Source of the DNA: Xanthobacteraceae bacterium
GTDB lineage: Bacteria; Pseudomonadota; Alphaproteobacteria; Rhizobiales; Xanthobacteraceae
DNA length: 64,000 nucleotides
Assembly (NCBI GenBank): GCA_023954195.1
Contig: JAMLIK010000002.1
Location: forward strand, 496,001 to 560,000
Direction: 5' to 3'
Under the pieces are notes generated by a model that had not been told where the DNA came from, did not search any database, and worked only from the letters and a program-made list of their open reading frames with translations. How positions within the stretch are numbered: the first letter of the stretch is position 1; every line of letters starts with the position of its first letter. Positions 63,539 through 64,000 of this stretch are shown here, in pieces. The translations under genes were made by a program, and so were the position numbers.

Positions 63539-64000
63539 ATGCCCGATCTTCTGCTCGAACTGTTCTCCGAGGAAATTCCGGCGCGGATGCAGGCGAAGGC
63601 CGCCGAGGATCTGCGCAAGCTGGTCACCGACAAGCTGGTCGCCGAGGGGCTGGTCTATGACGGCGCGAAATCCTTCGCCACGCCGCGCCGCCTGGCGCTG
63701 ACCGTTCACGGCCTGCCGGCGCGGCAGCCCGACCTCAAGGACGAGCGCAAGGGGCCGAAGGTCGGCGCGCCCGAGGCCGCCGTGCAGGGCTTTCTCAAGG
63801 CCACCGGATTGAAGTCGCTCGATGAGGCTAAAATCCAGAAGGATCCGAAGAAGGGCGATTTCTATGTCGCGCTGATCGAGAAGGAAGGCCGTCCCGCCAT
63901 CGACGTGATCGCGGAGATCATTCCCGTCATCATCCGCACCTTCCCGTGGCCGAAGGCGATGCGCTGGGGCGAACGCTCGGCCAAGCCCGGCGCGTTGCAA
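63539..64000 (+). CDS. glyS: glycine--tRNA ligase, beta subunit (5' part; cut by window end)
   Basis: 154 codons of the large beta subunit, beginning [25 protein letters not shown], with the family block [20 protein letters not shown] near 45 and [22 protein letters not shown] near 75. The remaining ~550 residues lie beyond the window. It starts three bases after the glyQ stop, so the two are co-translated to give the alpha2-beta2 enzyme. Confidence 0.93.
   Translation, partial: MPDLLLELFSEEIPARMQAKAAEDLRKLVTDKLVAEGLVYDGAKSFATPRRLALTVHGLPARQPDLKDERKGPKVGAPEAAVQGFLKATGLKSLDEAKIQKDPKKGDFYVALIEKEGRPAIDVIAEIIPVIIRTFPWPKAMRWGERSAKPGALQ

Overview
The window is high-GC chromosomal DNA from an alphaproteobacterium, most likely the Nitrobacteraceae (Bradyrhizobium / Rhodopseudomonas / Afipia group). 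The main support is a circularly permuted two-piece tmRNA with the tag ANDNYAPVAQAA, a ClpXP adaptor SspB of the alphaproteobacterial kind, DUF4169 and ribbon-helix-helix small proteins, and several families of long palindromic intergenic repeats of the type common in these genomes. The species was not identified.

Layout. 0-20 kb is mostly housekeeping: prmA, a membrane protein, a phytoene-dehydrogenase-like oxidoreductase, a membrane/spermidine-synthase fusion, an L,D-transpeptidase, a UvrD helicase carrying an in-frame palindromic insertion, a thioesterase, a GlcD-like FAD oxidase, an MFS carrier, a large AsmA protein, two small regulators and fumC. At 20-22.5 kb are sspB next to ssrA, and a split chromate transporter.

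22.6-36.2 kb is the most unusual part. Remnants of one native thyA (thymidylate synthase) lie on both sides of a block of about 13 kb: a frameshifted 5' piece at 22623-22747 and an internally deleted 3' piece at about 36010-36191, the latter still overlapping folA. The block between them carries an intact, divergent thyA (22888-23694), a decayed IS3-type orfA, and a same-strand gene set: a branched-chain-amino-acid-type ABC importer (livH, livM, livG, livF, livK), two crotonase-fold enzymes, an ADP-forming acyl-CoA ligase with permuted domain order, a GntR/FCD regulator, an MFS carrier and an Old Yellow Enzyme family reductase. I read this as an accessory carboxylic-acid uptake and CoA-dependent catabolic island that broke the resident thyA while supplying a replacement.

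36.2-64 kb returns to core genes: folA, hflK-hflC-DUF2065, a Do-type protease, arsC-like, serB, miaA, then ilvB and ilvN/ilvC. ilvB follows a complete attenuation leader (promoter, LLLIVIV leader peptide, terminator). After that come an orphan ABC ATPase, a radical SAM protein, rnhB, a GT-C glycosyltransferase, a type-4 uracil-DNA glycosylase, ETF-ubiquinone oxidoreductase, a TPR protein, ispE, a polyprenyl diphosphate synthase, DUF2007, a TrmN6-like methyltransferase, an S49 peptidase, glyQ and the start of glyS (cut by the window end).
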